Assembly (NCBI GenBank): GCA_045837725.1
Contig: JBEWZL010000180.1
Coordinates: 1 to 32,418, forward strand
Length of the DNA stretch: 32,418 nt
Direction: 5' to 3'
Source: Vermamoeba vermiformis
Lineage: Eukaryota > Tubulinea > Echinamoebida
This document shows positions 10,602-21,972 of this stretch, one piece after another. The number at the start of each line of letters is the position of its first letter. Position 1 is the stretch's first letter. The position numbers were made by a program, and so were the translations under genes. The notes under the pieces are model-generated. The model made no database searches and had not been told where the DNA came from. It saw only the letters and a list, made by a program, of their open reading frames with translations.

Positions 10602-11186
10602 CTGTGCTAGCGACAATAAAGATTTATAACTTAGATACAGTACATTAATATCCTCACAACTCGAAGCCGTACGTGGTACCTTGGGCGTTGATCTGCCGTC
10701 ATGGGGACAGGTGCGTGGCAATTTCATAGTGAAGATTGCGCAACTTTTATTGACAGTTCTGGTAGCGGCATTACCATCGACAAGAGGTATCACGTGTGGT
10801 TGTTGTGCGGCCATCCCAATATCCCGTATCTTCTGTCACTTAACGCCCACCATCACGCTCGACAAAAACATTTTTGTTTTGTTTTGAACAGTCTACAAGC
10901 TGCGAGGATTTAAGACGCCTGCATATACAGAGGAGCTTGTCGACCCTGGAAGCTACCCTCAGCCAAAACTGGACGCATCTGCTCCCTCGCTCGGCTTCTC
11001 TCAAAGTATTAACTCAACAAGTTGGAGCATTTGATAATTGTGCTTGACAGCCTTTTCAACATCATGGATGACTTTGCTACTGGTGATCTTTAAGTAATTT
11101 ATTAAAAAATATTTTCCGCTTCTCCAGGAGAAGGATCACAACAAAATCAATTTGCAACGCACCAACAATCAATGCACTTAATTTAA
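10602..11186. other. Spacer with overlapping open frames, possible LRR gene remnant
   Basis: 585 bp between CBS and an F-box/LRR gene. A plus-strand frame without ATG is open from 10630 and can be joined through a possible intron (GTATCA near 10783 to AACAG at 10891) to a frame ending near 11035. A different frame of 10892-11047 reads SCEDLRRLHIQRSLSTLEA and then SASLKVLTQQ, which has leucine spacing like the LRR proteins of this window. Because two frames compete and no start codon fits, I do not call a gene. A degraded copy of the neighbouring LRR family is the simplest reading. Confidence 0.35.
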
Positions 11187-12398
11187 ATGGAAGACAACTT
11201 AGATAATTTAGAGCCACCTCGAAAGAGATTCAAACGTGCGGATCAACGTCCTATTTCAACCTTCGAAGATCCCTGTGTGCTTCTAAATATTCCACAAGAT
11301 ATCTTCAGCGAGCTATTGGATTATTTGGACACCAAAGCAATTTACAACCTCTCAATCACCTGTCATTATTTCAAAAAGACCAATTTATGGTCATTAGTCA
11401 CCAAGCTTGATCCGTCAGCACGTGCAATATTGCCAGTTATTAATAGTGTAGACGTCAACAAACTAACCAAACTCGAGAATTTCGACATCGATAGAGCGGA
11501 CGACAAAGGATATCTATCAGCCCTACATCGTTTGACGAACGTCAGGTCATTAAATATGAAGGGCGGGCATCTTCGTACTTCTTTGGTTGCCAATCTACTG
11601 CCTCGTTTTCCACTGATCCGAGAACTAACGACACCACTGGATCCGGACGTTCTTGCCAATTATCCAGGGGCATTCCTGACAAAACTGGCCTTGCGGCCCA
11701 CTTCTTTTGACGCAAGATACATCAAGCATTTTAGCAAACTCGAGGTACTGTACCTGCGAAGTATTCAAGAGATGACTAACACCGATGCGCTGACGCACCT
11801 CGCCTGTCTCACAGCTTTGATCATGACTGGTCGCGGTGTCAAAAAGTCAGACCTCAAATTAGCCTGTTGCCTCACTCAATTGAAGTACCTTGAAACGATT
11901 GCCATTGGCGGGCCAAAGATAACTTCTCTCAGCAATTTGAGCAACTTGACGTGTCTGAAATGCGACTTCAGTCTATCGAAGAATGACTGGACGAAGACGT
12001 TAGCCCCAATGACTGCGCTGCAGCGCATTGACGTTTTCACCCTCGACGTGCGCAGTTTCACTCCTCACCACTGCTCGACACTCACGCACCTCGCGTACTA
12101 CAAAGATAGCAACCAAAGTCCCGTGTTTGATTTGACAGCACTTCAATGTCTGACCATCAATATTTCACCTGATCCCGCGATGCACAGCAGGTTCAGCGAG
12201 CTTCAACGACTAACCAGCTTGACTTTGCGGCTAAATAGACGCGAGAACAAAGTTAACACCATGTTTTGGACAGCACTTACACACTTGTCGCATTTGGAAT
12301 TGCCACGAGAAACCGATGAACGACTTGTTAATGCTACCAAACGACTGATGCCTTCGGTGAACGTGGATTGGCGTGGCCCCTACCAAAAGTTTATTTGA
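11187..12398 (+). CDS. F-box and leucine-rich-repeat protein
   Basis: A single-exon gene of 403 residues. A basic, nuclear-signal-like stretch (PPRKRFKRADQRP, residues 10-22) precedes an F-box at about residues 32-72: LNIPQDIFSELLDYLDTKA, then the Ser-x-x-Cys-x-x-Phe end. The rest is degenerate leucine-rich repeats of about 22-25 residues, for example LTNVRSLNMKGG, FSKLEVLYLRS, LTCLTALIMTG-like units and LSNLTCLKC. F-box/LRR proteins act as substrate receptors of SCF ubiquitin ligases, with the LRR arc binding the target; here the target is unknown. Such proteins form large lineage-specific families in amoebae. Absence of introns contrasts with most neighbours and could mean recent origin by retroposition or simply family habit. 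The ATG at 11187 follows an AT-rich leader. Confidence 0.85.
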   Translation: MEDNLDNLEPPRKRFKRADQRPISTFEDPCVLLNIPQDIFSELLDYLDTKAIYNLSITCHYFKKTNLWSLVTKLDPSARAILPVINSVDVNKLTKLENFDIDRADDKGYLSALHRLTNVRSLNMKGGHLRTSLVANLLPRFPLIRELTTPLDPDVLANYPGAFLTKLALRPTSFDARYIKHFSKLEVLYLRSIQEMTNTDALTHLACLTALIMTGRGVKKSDLKLACCLTQLKYLETIAIGGPKITSLSNLSNLTCLKCDFSLSKNDWTKTLAPMTALQRIDVFTLDVRSFTPHHCSTLTHLAYYKDSNQSPVFDLTALQCLTINISPDPAMHSRFSELQRLTSLTLRLNRRENKVNTMFWTALTHLSHLELPRETDERLVNATKRLMPSVNVDWRGPYQKFI

Positions 12399-12675
12399 TC
12401 GTTGTACACTGCGCGATTAACAAAATTTAAATCGTCCTCATTGTCGTAATTATCGTAACTGTTTTATCTCTCTTCGTGCAGAGGATCTTCTTTGGGAGAA
12501 ATGCTATTTCGTAATCTGATTATCGATTAACGCAGTTCATTTACATTTCACGTAACGGTATCGTTTAAATGCCTTCGTTTGCCGAACAAATCAATGTTTA
12601 ATATCATTTCGTAGATTACTCAAGCCTTTTTTAACTTTTAGCGTCTCATATTTATTGAAACTCGTTTCTTTGGTG
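12399..12675. other. Convergent 3' spacer
   Basis: 277 bp between the F-box/LRR gene (+) and the nucleostemin-like gene (-). TTTATT at 12651-12656 is an AATAAA signal for the minus-strand gene. Nothing else is visible. Confidence 0.55.
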
Positions 12676-15415
12676 TTAAAATTTGAATCCGTTAGTGTTG
12701 TTATTATTCTTGCCACCGAAGAAATCAACGTCGAAGTTGTAATCATCAGTAGCCATTTGTTCGCCTTGTTCATCTTCTTCATCGCTAGCATTTTTACGGT
12801 CCTTCTTGCGCTCTTGTTTCAACAACTTCTTGCGGTTCTGATTGGCACGAGGATTGACGAAATCTTCGGGAGTAGCGAGTTTTTGCTTACGACCAGGTTG
12901 TTGAGGCTTTTGCTATAAGAACCAAAAGTTAATTTTCCGAAAGACAAGAAATTCGACGGATTCGGTTTTACCTCTTCAACCATAGGTTGATCATCATCGA
13001 CCATTTCATCGTCGCTGCCATCCTCATCGTCTTCTTCATCTTCTTCGTCATCTTCTTCGTCGTCTTCGCTGTCTTCTTCGTCGCTATCTTCCATCTCGTC
13101 GTCATCGTCGTTCAGATCGTTCAAGAAAGTGCTCGAGAGGTTAACACCGGTCGAAGAGGGTTGCTATAACAATATATTAGTTCTATATTCAATTTAAAAT
13201 CGTTTCTAAGTCTAGCTTACGAGTTCACTGAAAACAGTGTCTTCGGCGGGATCGTGCAGTTTCTTCATAACAATATCGCGCTCCATTTTCATAACTTCAT
13301 CGAGATTGAACTCTTTGCTCCATTGTTGCACAATAGAAGATTCAACGATCGATTTGTTTTCAGGAGGCAAAGTGTAGAACGGGATCTTGCCTGCATTCCA
13401 GTCTTGCATTACAATCTTAGCAGCGCCGGTCATTTCAGCACCACCACCCTGTATAGAACATAGTTAATACTAATCCTAGAAGCTTAGGCAAAATAACCAA
13501 TTTCGCATCCAGATTTAGGAAAATACTTACGTGCTTCAGCTTGCCGCGCTTCTGAGCGACGTAGCTTAAGAATTCTACGGCGTTGTTGAAGTTAGGAATG
13601 TGGAAGATTTCCATCAACTGTTCTTTTTTAACTTTCTTCAAGAGTGCCTCAATAACACCAACTGGATCTTGCAGCTGATCAATTTTAATGGCGTTTCTGA
13701 GCGCAGCCTCGCTTTCTTCAACTTCGTCGTCTAAAATAACACCCGGGCAATCCATCAAGGTAATATTGTTATCCAAATAAACTTCCTAAAAGAAAAGTAA
13801 GATCAGATCCGCAGTTCAAAATTCAAAATAAATTAACTAAAAATATAGGAGAGTAGTATTAAGATATATATAATTACCTGAGCAGCTTTAGTGAAGCCAG
13901 GAGTAGCACCAACACCGACAGCCTTGGCGCGTTTCAAACTGTTGATGAGCGAAGATTTACCGACATTAGGAATACCGATAATACCAACTGTAATTGACTT
14001 CTTCATATCGCCACTGCGGCAGTAGTTCTTCAGCAGCGAGATCAAAGTTTCAGTACCGAGAGTCTCACTTCCTTGGAGCAGATCTTCGGTCGCGTGCTTT
14101 GTGTTAACTAAAATATACTCAGTTAACATCTTATTGCTTCAAAAATAATATAGAATGCAATGGTGCTATTATTTATATAATGCATGCGTATAAGACTTAC
14201 TTGTAGTCATGCCCATGCGTTTTCGTTGATTTTGAGTGGAACACTTGAAGGCAATGCAAGGGAAGTCGTGTCGCAAATATTTAAGCCACTTCTCCATGAT
14301 AGGCTTGGGGACAAGATCTATAGTGGTAGTATTATGTCAGTTCTATTGTTATTGTAAAAGAAATGTGGATCCAGTTCGCTGAAGTCGCATGATCCAAGCG
14401 ATCCAAAAACAGTCCTTGAACGTACCGATTTTGTTTAATACGAGAATAATCTTCTTATTAGGATCTTCAGCAAGAATCTTTTGTTCGATTGAAGGGCAGC
14501 GAGTACCAATAGGATCACGAGCATCTAACACTTCAATAATAACGTCTGATCCCTTGATGACCTTCTTCAATTCTTTAACGAATGCTCTCTTCGAGTTATC
14601 TAATATACGTGGTTAATTAAGGAATAAATATAATTCGTAACAGCGTCAGAAAACTTGATTTTGTGCGGATTGAATCCTGATCGTGGTTTCAATTTGCAAC
14701 AAAAAATCTTAAATATATTTGAATACGTACCCTTCATTAATCGCTTTGATTTTTCGCCTTGTTTCTTGTCAAATTCTTTGTTTTTCTGGTTGGCCATCAT
14801 CGCGAGTTCGGCCATCTCGCTTTGACCCTTAGCAATTCGAGCTAATCTTTGCTCCTCTTTCTTCTGTAGCTTTTCTTTTTCATTTTGTTCTTTTTGTTCC
14901 TTCACTCTGCGCAACAGATCCTCCTTGAAGGGATACAGATTGGGAATACCTGGATCTTTCTTTGCTTCTGTTTATAGTACAATCGTTAGACATCACATTA
15001 TTAATGATATTAATTGAGTGAGAGCGCTAATAGTAAACAGGATGTCAGAGCGAACAGAAAAAGTGAATCCGATCGCGATCTGGAAGTTAATAAAATCTCC
15101 AAATAAATCAGATTAAATACAGGGGTATAAAATTAACGTTGCTAACGATAGAGGATAATATTTCTTTGCTAAACGTAATTGTTTGACGATAATTTGAGAT
15201 TTGGATTTGATCGCGAATCTTACTTCGTAACTCTGGATGGCTCTTAGCTTCTTTGCGGAGCTTTCTCTTATGTTCACGAACTTTACGTTCGACCTTATAT
15301 TTCTTGTGAAGGCTTTGACGCTTGCTTTGTCTCTCTAAAAGAAGATCATCCATCAGTTACTACATCCAGATCATGCCACCTCGAGGTTGCTTGTATACGT
15401 ACTTTTCTTGACCAT
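12676..15415 (-). CDS. GNL3: Nucleostemin/GNL3-type nucleolar GTPase, circularly permuted
   Basis: It belongs to the YlqF/YawG GTPases that act in the nucleolus in 60S ribosomal subunit maturation and export (yeast Nug1, fission yeast Grn1, animal GNL3/GNL3L). Ten exons: 15403-15415, 15224-15334, 14731-14967, 14426-14599, 14201-14317, 13878-14107, 13531-13785, 13221-13448, 12972-13163, 12676-12912, 1794 nt, 597 residues. The N-terminus is very basic ([17 protein letters not shown]), followed by [16 protein letters not shown] and a charged coiled coil. G motifs come in permuted order: DARDP (G5), NKID (G4, about 176-179), GIPNVGKSS (G1, 262-270), GATPGFT (G2) and DCPG (G3, 306-309). A Glu/Asp-rich tract (about 470-505) and a basic C-terminal tail follow. 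The first exon is only 13 nt. The start lies 171 bp from the divergently transcribed RhoGEF. Confidence 0.95.
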
Positions 15416-15586
15416 TGTTGCTTTTGTTATTAACTTCAAAGTATGAATAAGGAAGTCGCGCTGCGATAATTTTATTTTTGACCGACAGTTGTTTTTGGTT
15501 TGGGAGCTGCTCGTTTGGTAATTTTATTTATTTATGTATCATATAACACAATAGCCGTTAGTACATCGTTCATATTTATTTATAAA
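15416..15586. promoter_or_regulatory. Shared divergent promoter, GNL3-like gene and RhoGEF
   Basis: Only 171 bp separate the two start codons, which face away from each other, so both promoters must lie here or overlap the first exons. The sequence is T-rich toward the plus-strand gene. I see no single decisive box. Confidence 0.5.
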
Positions 15587-18500
15587 ATGGACGTGCCCCG
15601 CGGATTTCTGAACAAACTCGGCGAAAAGGGGATCAAAACGTGGAAGAAACGATTTTTTGAATTTAAGGACTATCAATTATATTATTATACAAGCGAAAAT
15701 TTATCAACATGCTTGGGCTACATTAATTTAAACACTGGTATGTCCATCCTACCTTCGCGCTTTCGAGATCTCGCACCGCGATACCCACAAATGAAAATAT
15801 CTTACAAAAATTAATACTGACACATTAAATAGCCATGTCCGTGGAAAATGCCGATAAAATTGCCCCTTCGAAAGATCAATTCGGCTTTGTGGTAAGTTGA
15901 AGGTTCTATGCAGTTTAACTCCCCATGCGATATCATAATATTAATTTATAAATTATATCAAGCATTTACGAGATTGCTCGATTTTAAATTGCAAATATCA
16001 AGGCACGTCAAATGGATTAGTGACATTTTACTCTGCAAAATGTTTAATATTTTGTTTTGTTATACCTTAATCATGATTAAATTGTCATTTTTAGACGAGC
16101 GTATGTTCATATTTAAATTAATAAAATATTTCAAGCCTAATCCGGATTTGAATTCCAGATCTACTCGTTGTTTTCAGCGTTTATCATCGTCTTATTAATA
16201 TTTGTTTCCCAGATTATTCTTCCAGATAGAAAATGGCATTTGGCAGCGCCCAGCGAGTCAGAACGCGATCATTGGGTTCGAACAATCAAGAACTTGATTA
16301 CAAACACAAATAATGCCGCGAGTATTGGCTCAAATGCGAGTCCAATGACTGGTTCGCCGCTGAATACTAGCGAGGAGATTCCACGAGCGAAGGTAAAATT
16401 GACAGCAAAATAGTTCGTTTAGAAATCGCTCGAGATTGCGTTATTCTAGAATTTTATTAGAATTAATAGGCGGAATTGTTGTTACTGTGGTATATGTAAA
16501 GTTTGAAAGTATATCTAATGACCGGATCTATTTCATAGCCGCGTCGGTCAATCTCTCAAGGCAATATTGCAGCAGTGCCCTCGTTTCATCCAATGGTAGC
16601 CTCAAAGCCACAAAGCACAGTTGTCTCGCGCCGTAACTCGATGTAAGTCTCATGCGTGCACGCTATCACCGTTCGTATATTTATTCCTCGCAAAGTGGTG
16701 AATCAGAAGAGGTGCAGTACTCGTCTTCACCGGTCAATGGACGACCAATCCCACCATTACCGCCGCGCAAAGGAGGTCCATTTGAGGGTAAGTAGCGTGT
16801 AAATGCGAAAGAGCGATATGAATTCGCTAGCAAGACCCGATCTGGCAAACATCTAATTTTTGTCTCAGGTCCGCCACTTGCAGGCACACCACCCGGAGCC
16901 GCAAAGAAAAAAAGACCAATGCCACCACCACCAGTACCCAAGAGTCCTAAAGGCGCTGGCGCCACTGGCCCCAATCCCAACGCCGTCTCGAACGTGCCAC
17001 CAGTGCCAGCACGACCAGGCGATCAGAGCGCACCAATGGGCTCACCTCCTTCGGTGCCTAGTGCCTCCTCGAGACCTACTTTGCAACGCAATGTTACAAG
17101 TCATAACACCTTGTCGTCATCGTTCAAAACTCCGCTCGGAGAATTCTCCGCTAACTCGCAGCAAGGTCAGACAGATTGTTAATATTTTACCGAATATTGA
17201 CACCATTTTAGGCTTGGGACCTAAGAATCTTACCATTCCTATTGTTATGAATCCATCGCCTCGTACTACTGTGCAGTTAGGTCCGACTGATGGCAAAGAA
17301 ATCGCGTCAGATCCGCAAAAAAGAGCGAACGCAGCAAAAGAAATTTTGTCTACCGAACAATACTATGTTGATTGCCTTAAGATCATGATCGATGTAAGCT
17401 TAATTACGAAATTAGTCATTTTCTAAATTAGGCTAATCCCATTTTTAGCGTTATATGAAACCGCTGCAACAATCGTTACAATCAAAAGATAGAACAGTAA
17501 CTTATACTGAGGCTGATATTAAGACACTATTTTCCAATTTGGAAGTGGTTATTCCGCTCAACGTCGAGTTGCTCAAAGAACTGACCTCAATCGTCGGAAA
17601 TTGGTCCGAACAACAAAAAATTGGCGCAACATTTCTTAGAATGGCACCGTTCTTGAAGATGTATTACGAATACAGTATTGCTTATAATACTGCTTTAGAC
17701 ACGTACAACAGACTAGTACGCGATCAAAATTTTGCTCAACGACTCTTAGTAAGTCTCATCTACGATTATTTCTTATTTTCTTGTAATTTTAACGTTAATT
17801 TTACGCGTCCAGACGTACAGAACTGATTCGGGCATTAATTTGAGTTTAGAACACTTGTTGATTATGCCTGTACAACGTATTCCTCGTTATGTATTATTAC
17901 TTACAGTACGTATAAGGCATGGTATTGTGGTGCCTCATTTGTTAACTTTTTGCAGGAATTATCGAGATCCACGCCTTTTTCACATCCAGACAAAGAAGAT
18001 CTGGAAAAAGCGATCGCCAAGTTACAAGAGGTCACGCAACACGTCAATGACTTTATTAAGAAAGCCGAGAGTTCTAAAAAGATGTCTGGCCTCGAAGTAT
18101 TTATTCAGCCACATCGTTCATTGATTTGGGATGGCATGCTTGAGCCCAAGTTAGGCAAGTATTTCCTTATATAGCAATTCAAGGATCTTGCTAACAACGG
18201 CATTTAGATAACATAAAGGGCAAGCGCGATGGACGGCGCTTTATTTTGTTCAATGATTTGCTCGTGCATCTGCCACAAAGTCGCGCGAAGAGCAACGACG
18301 CCATGCAAGTGCACGAGTACCAGTGGCCGATGTACTTAGTCTGGCTCAACCCTATTAAAGGTAATAGTGTGCCTTATATAGATGAGAGTTTGGTGGGGTT
18401 CTAACGGGCTTCAAATTAGATGGCGTTGAACTGGTCGGACCCACGAAGACCTACGTGTTCACGTACAAAGATCAAAGTCCCGAAGAAAAACAATTCATTG

Positions 18501-20191
18501 CAGGTGTTACTGATGCTCTCAAGAAGGCACTCGGCGTCGATGTACCGCCATTAGGTTCGTTAAAAATCCGCCAATGACGTTTGACTTTCATTGACACGTG
18601 TCATCAGAGCGAAGTGGATTCTATCAATTCGACGAAGAGCGTACTTACGAAGGAGATTGGGTGCTCGGTAAAATGCACGGCAAAGGCACGCAAGTGTTTT
18701 TACACAGCAGTCAGTACAAAGGAGATTTCAAGGACAACATGAAGAACGGCAAAGGTGTCATGGTCTGGGACGGCGGTGAGATGTACAGTGGTGATTGGCA
18801 AGACGACAAACCTCGTAAGTATACATTATTTTTCATTGCGTTTATTCCGGATCCGACATCCACAACAAATTCTTGCATAATTCTCAGTGCAAATTGTAAC
18901 ATTTGTATTATTAGACGGCCAGGGAGAGATGAACTATCCCTCAGGCGACAAATACGACGGAGGTTGGGTCGATGGCATGAAGTTCGGTCAAGGAACTTTC
19001 TTGTTTATAAACGGTATGCAATCAAGCTACCAATCAATGGTGGTACTTATATTAAATTAATCATATTATAGGTGATGTGTTCAAAGGTATTTGGGCTAAA
19101 GACGTGCCAAACGGCGCTGGATTTTTCAGCTCACACAACGGCTATGTTTATGAAGGCAACTGGAAGGACGGATTGGTACGTCAAAATTCTTAAAAGAAAA
19201 TTTGCATCAGATACTAATATGACTTACAGTACAATGGTGAAGGCACGCTTATTGGGCCCGCCTTCAAGTACACCGGAAATTGGCTCGATGGTTTGCGCCA
19301 CGGCCAAGGAAAATTAACTAATGGAACAACTGAATATGAAGGCAATTGGAAGGCTGATAAAGTAAGCTCAATAAGAAAGTTTTGAGCAAGATCGTTTTTT
19401 TTGACACTTTTGACAGCGTCATGGCAAGGGCAGATGGAAAACTACAGTTAATGGCTTGGAAATGGTGTACGAGGGCGAATGGGACTACGATCAAAAGAAC
19501 GGCAAAGGAACAATGACTTATTGGGACAAATCGGTTTATGTCGGTTTGTGGAAGGATGATAAGGTACGAAAGAGTAACGAAGAATTTAATATATATCCTT
19601 ATAATAATGATTTATTATTGTTTATTTTACGTTTCCTAAGCAAATTAATTGGCTAAATCTTGAACTTTTGGATCCGTGCAAGAGGCTAATTTAGTGACAT
19701 TACTGTTCTATAATGTATGATCCGATACTAATGCCTCTTTCATTTATAGCGAGCAGGTACCGGCTCCTTCACATTCTCAAGTGACGCAGCTGGTCGTAAA
19801 ACATACGAAGGTGAATGGGCCAATGACAAGATGAACGGCAAAGGCAACTTGACTTTCACTTCTGGCGAATTCTGGGACGGCCATTTCAAAGATAATCAGG
19901 TACGATATATTAACATTATGTAGTATCATATGATAGCATGGTTGTTAATTGTTTTGTTTTTAGCCACACGGATCTATGTTGATTACAAATAGCAACACCA
20001 ACACCAAAGTAGACGCTAAATTTGAGCATGGAAAGCGAGAAGGAAGAGCAGTAATTGGACCTGCGACGAAGACGAACGACAAATGGAAATTTGAAGGTAA
20101 TATTAAAGGCAATGTTTTGGATCGACCAGGAAAAACAGATGTACTTGTTGCTCCACCAACACCGCACTTTAATTTGCCGCAAATCTATTAA
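15587..20191 (+). CDS. PH-DH(RhoGEF)-PH-MORN multidomain protein
   Basis: Probable guanine nucleotide exchange factor for a Rho-family GTPase at a membrane. Exons: 15587-15737, 15833-15891, 16213-16392, 16539-16642, 16696-16787, 16869-17165, 17212-17393, 17449-17748, 17813-17905, 17956-18154, 18208-18360, 18420-18554, 18608-18814, 18915-19013, 19072-19175, 19230-19361, 19417-19563, 19750-19899, 19964-20191. These total 3012 nt, 1003 residues. PH1 is residues 3-100 (GFLNKLGEKGIKTWKKRFF to RDHWVRTIKNLI). A Ser/Pro-rich linker (about 131-320, with PLPPRKGGP and PPPPVPKSP SH3-type sites) precedes the DH domain (about 325-525, with the hallmark LIMPVQRIPRYVLLLTEL). PH2 covers about 530-650 (RRFILFNDLLVHL). 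MORN repeats fill about 655-1000, each with a YEGxW...GKG pattern. One intron, at 18155, is GC-AG (TTAG|GCAAGT). All domains look complete. AATAAA lies at 20202-20207. Confidence 0.93.
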
Positions 20192-20333
20192 AATCTTTGT
20201 TAATAAATCGGAATTGTACAATTAACATTGGTGGCCTTAGCAGCAGCTCCGATAGGGGCTTTACCGGCCCGTTGAAAGTTCGGCACTAAAAATTAAACAA
20301 CAATCATTTACACTCACTCTAACACGAGTCCTC

Positions 20334-21510
20334 ATGGGTAATTCATCGCCACACGCCAGTTTGAAACAAAATCACGAAGCTCATAATGCATTTGACGTGT
20401 TACCGCGCGAATTGCACGAAGTGATCGGCGGTTACACTTGGTAGTCAGCCCGTTAGAATTGATCAAATATTAGGGTAATTACTACAATTTTATTATTCAT
20501 TTAGGTTCACTTTTGAAGGCGCAAGTGACCTTTTAAATTTTTATTTTAGAATTCGATCTTGCAGGAAAATTGGCAAACCATCATTGGTAAATTACTATTA
20601 ATTAATTATCGAACTATAGTTATGTATTAGTATCAAAATATTGGACTCAGACCGTATTTTCTGGACCCATCCGACTGGTTGCTTTTAACAAGCACCGCAT
20701 TTCCATCGATGTACTCGAAAGAATAGGCGCATTTGGTGAGTATAATATATTACTACAATGCTATCATTAATTTACGTGTTCTAATAATTTTGGAATTCAG
20801 ATCGACTTTCGTTTTGCTTGGATTTGCGATACTGCCAAAGATTGGGAGAAGACGAGGACTTTTTAGAAATTACGCAGTACAATAATATCTATGAATTAGA
20901 TCTCCGAGGCATCGAGTTCAAATATGACATTGATCCGGATCTTGGACACCTAACTTCGCTAAGAAGACTGGCAATATGTCAAAATAGAGACAAACCAATC
21001 ACATCATACAGCTTCGTATCAAAACTTACGAAGCTGAACAGTCTTATCATTCAACAAGATGGTTATGGTTCCCTGGATGAATTTTCATCGTTCAAGTTGG
21101 ATTTGAAAAATTTATTGCCGTTGACGAACTTGAAAGAATTGGCGATTAATCCGTATATGGAACAATGTGCTATTATAGAGCCAGTAACACAATTGACCAG
21201 CTTAAAGACGTTGGTATTAAACTGTGGTTATGGATTTGGTTCTTCGCTTGATGTGAAAAAATTGACGGTGCTGACCAATCTCAAGACTCTTATTATAGAC
21301 AAAGTATGTCACGCTGTAACGCCAGAAGATTTCACAGAGTATGCGGATATCAAGTGGCAAACAAGTCTGGAACGCATCTACGATACTGGCGCAGCTCGGT
21401 TGACAAAATTCAACGCTGTGTGGACTGAACTGCCCGAGAAGAAATTTCGAGTTGGCGAGACTATAGTTGTAGATGTGTTTAATAGTCATTACAAAGTAGG
21501 ATTTTATTAA
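20334..21510 (+). CDS. F-box-like/LRR protein, 5' gene structure uncertain
   Basis: The first exon (20334-20440) reads MGNSSPHASLKQNHEAHNAF and then VLPRELHEVIGGYT, an F-box opening. Gly2 with Ser5 fits an N-myristoylation signal. The last two exons are firm: about 20631-20735 (SKYWTQTVFSGPIRLVAF...) joined at GTGAGT/TTCAG to 20801-21510. That last exon has LRR-like units such as NIYELDLRG, LTSLRRLAICQN, LTKLNSLIIQQ, LTNLKELAIN and LTNLKTLIID, and ends at TAA 21508-21510. Between 20441 and 20630 no splice pattern keeps the frame without introns shorter than the 45 bp minimum seen elsewhere. So either one exon is misjudged or the 5' half is decaying. If intact it would be an SCF adaptor like the gene at 11187-12398. 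Confidence 0.6.
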
Positions 21511-21972
21511 AACGCACAGCGCGTTCATTGAATATTTGTTTCATGAACGGTAATCAATCGTCAACTTTGCATCGGAACGACAGCGAGCCCAGGTGCACAA
21601 AGTTCGCATTAAAGATGCGGTCCGATCAATCAAAGAGACTTGCAACTGAATGTGCGCGGGCTCATACACTAGTTATATGAGTCTAACTGTTTGAAAAGAG
21701 AAAAATTCCGTCAGATCTATATCCTAACAACGCCGGCGTAAGTCTAATGTTATTCAGTTACGCGATCCGGGTAATAGCGCAAAGTCTTGAACGGGTAATT
21801 TCTTACGTTTCATTGACAGGTAACGGAGCAACCGTGTGATTTGAAAACTCGGCCTTCCGTTGCGGACATCCGCTTTTGCCTTTACCTTCCGTCGTGCGAA
21901 AATATAAAAGAAAGGAAGTAGTTTATTTAACAATCAACAACGAGCAACATTCTCATAGTTAACCAATCAATC
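21511..21972. other. Spacer upstream of MECR-like gene; small ORF
   Basis: 462 bp. An ATG-started frame at 21543-21680 (45 codons, MNGNQSSTLHRNDSE...) faintly recalls the start of the preceding LRR gene (MGNSSPHASLK) and may be a remnant of a duplicated first exon. The 3' part carries the TATA-like box of the next gene. Nothing else is recognised. Confidence 0.4.
21903..21910 (+). promoter_or_regulatory. TATA-like box of the MECR-family gene
   Basis: TATAAAAG lies 63 bp upstream of the ATG at 21973, preceded by GC-richer sequence and followed by a short A-rich then CAA-rich leader. Position and sequence fit a core promoter; this is inference from sequence alone. Confidence 0.45.

Noticed and set aside
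12987-13169. Very hydrophobic plus-strand frame that looks like a membrane peptide
   Set aside because: It is the antisense of the Asp/Glu-rich tract of the GNL3-like protein; GAN codons read backward give Ile, Val and Phe.
15908-16198. 96-codon plus-strand frame
   Set aside because: It lies within the 321-bp second intron of the RhoGEF gene, is AT-rich with no motif, and the flanking PH exons join in frame without it.
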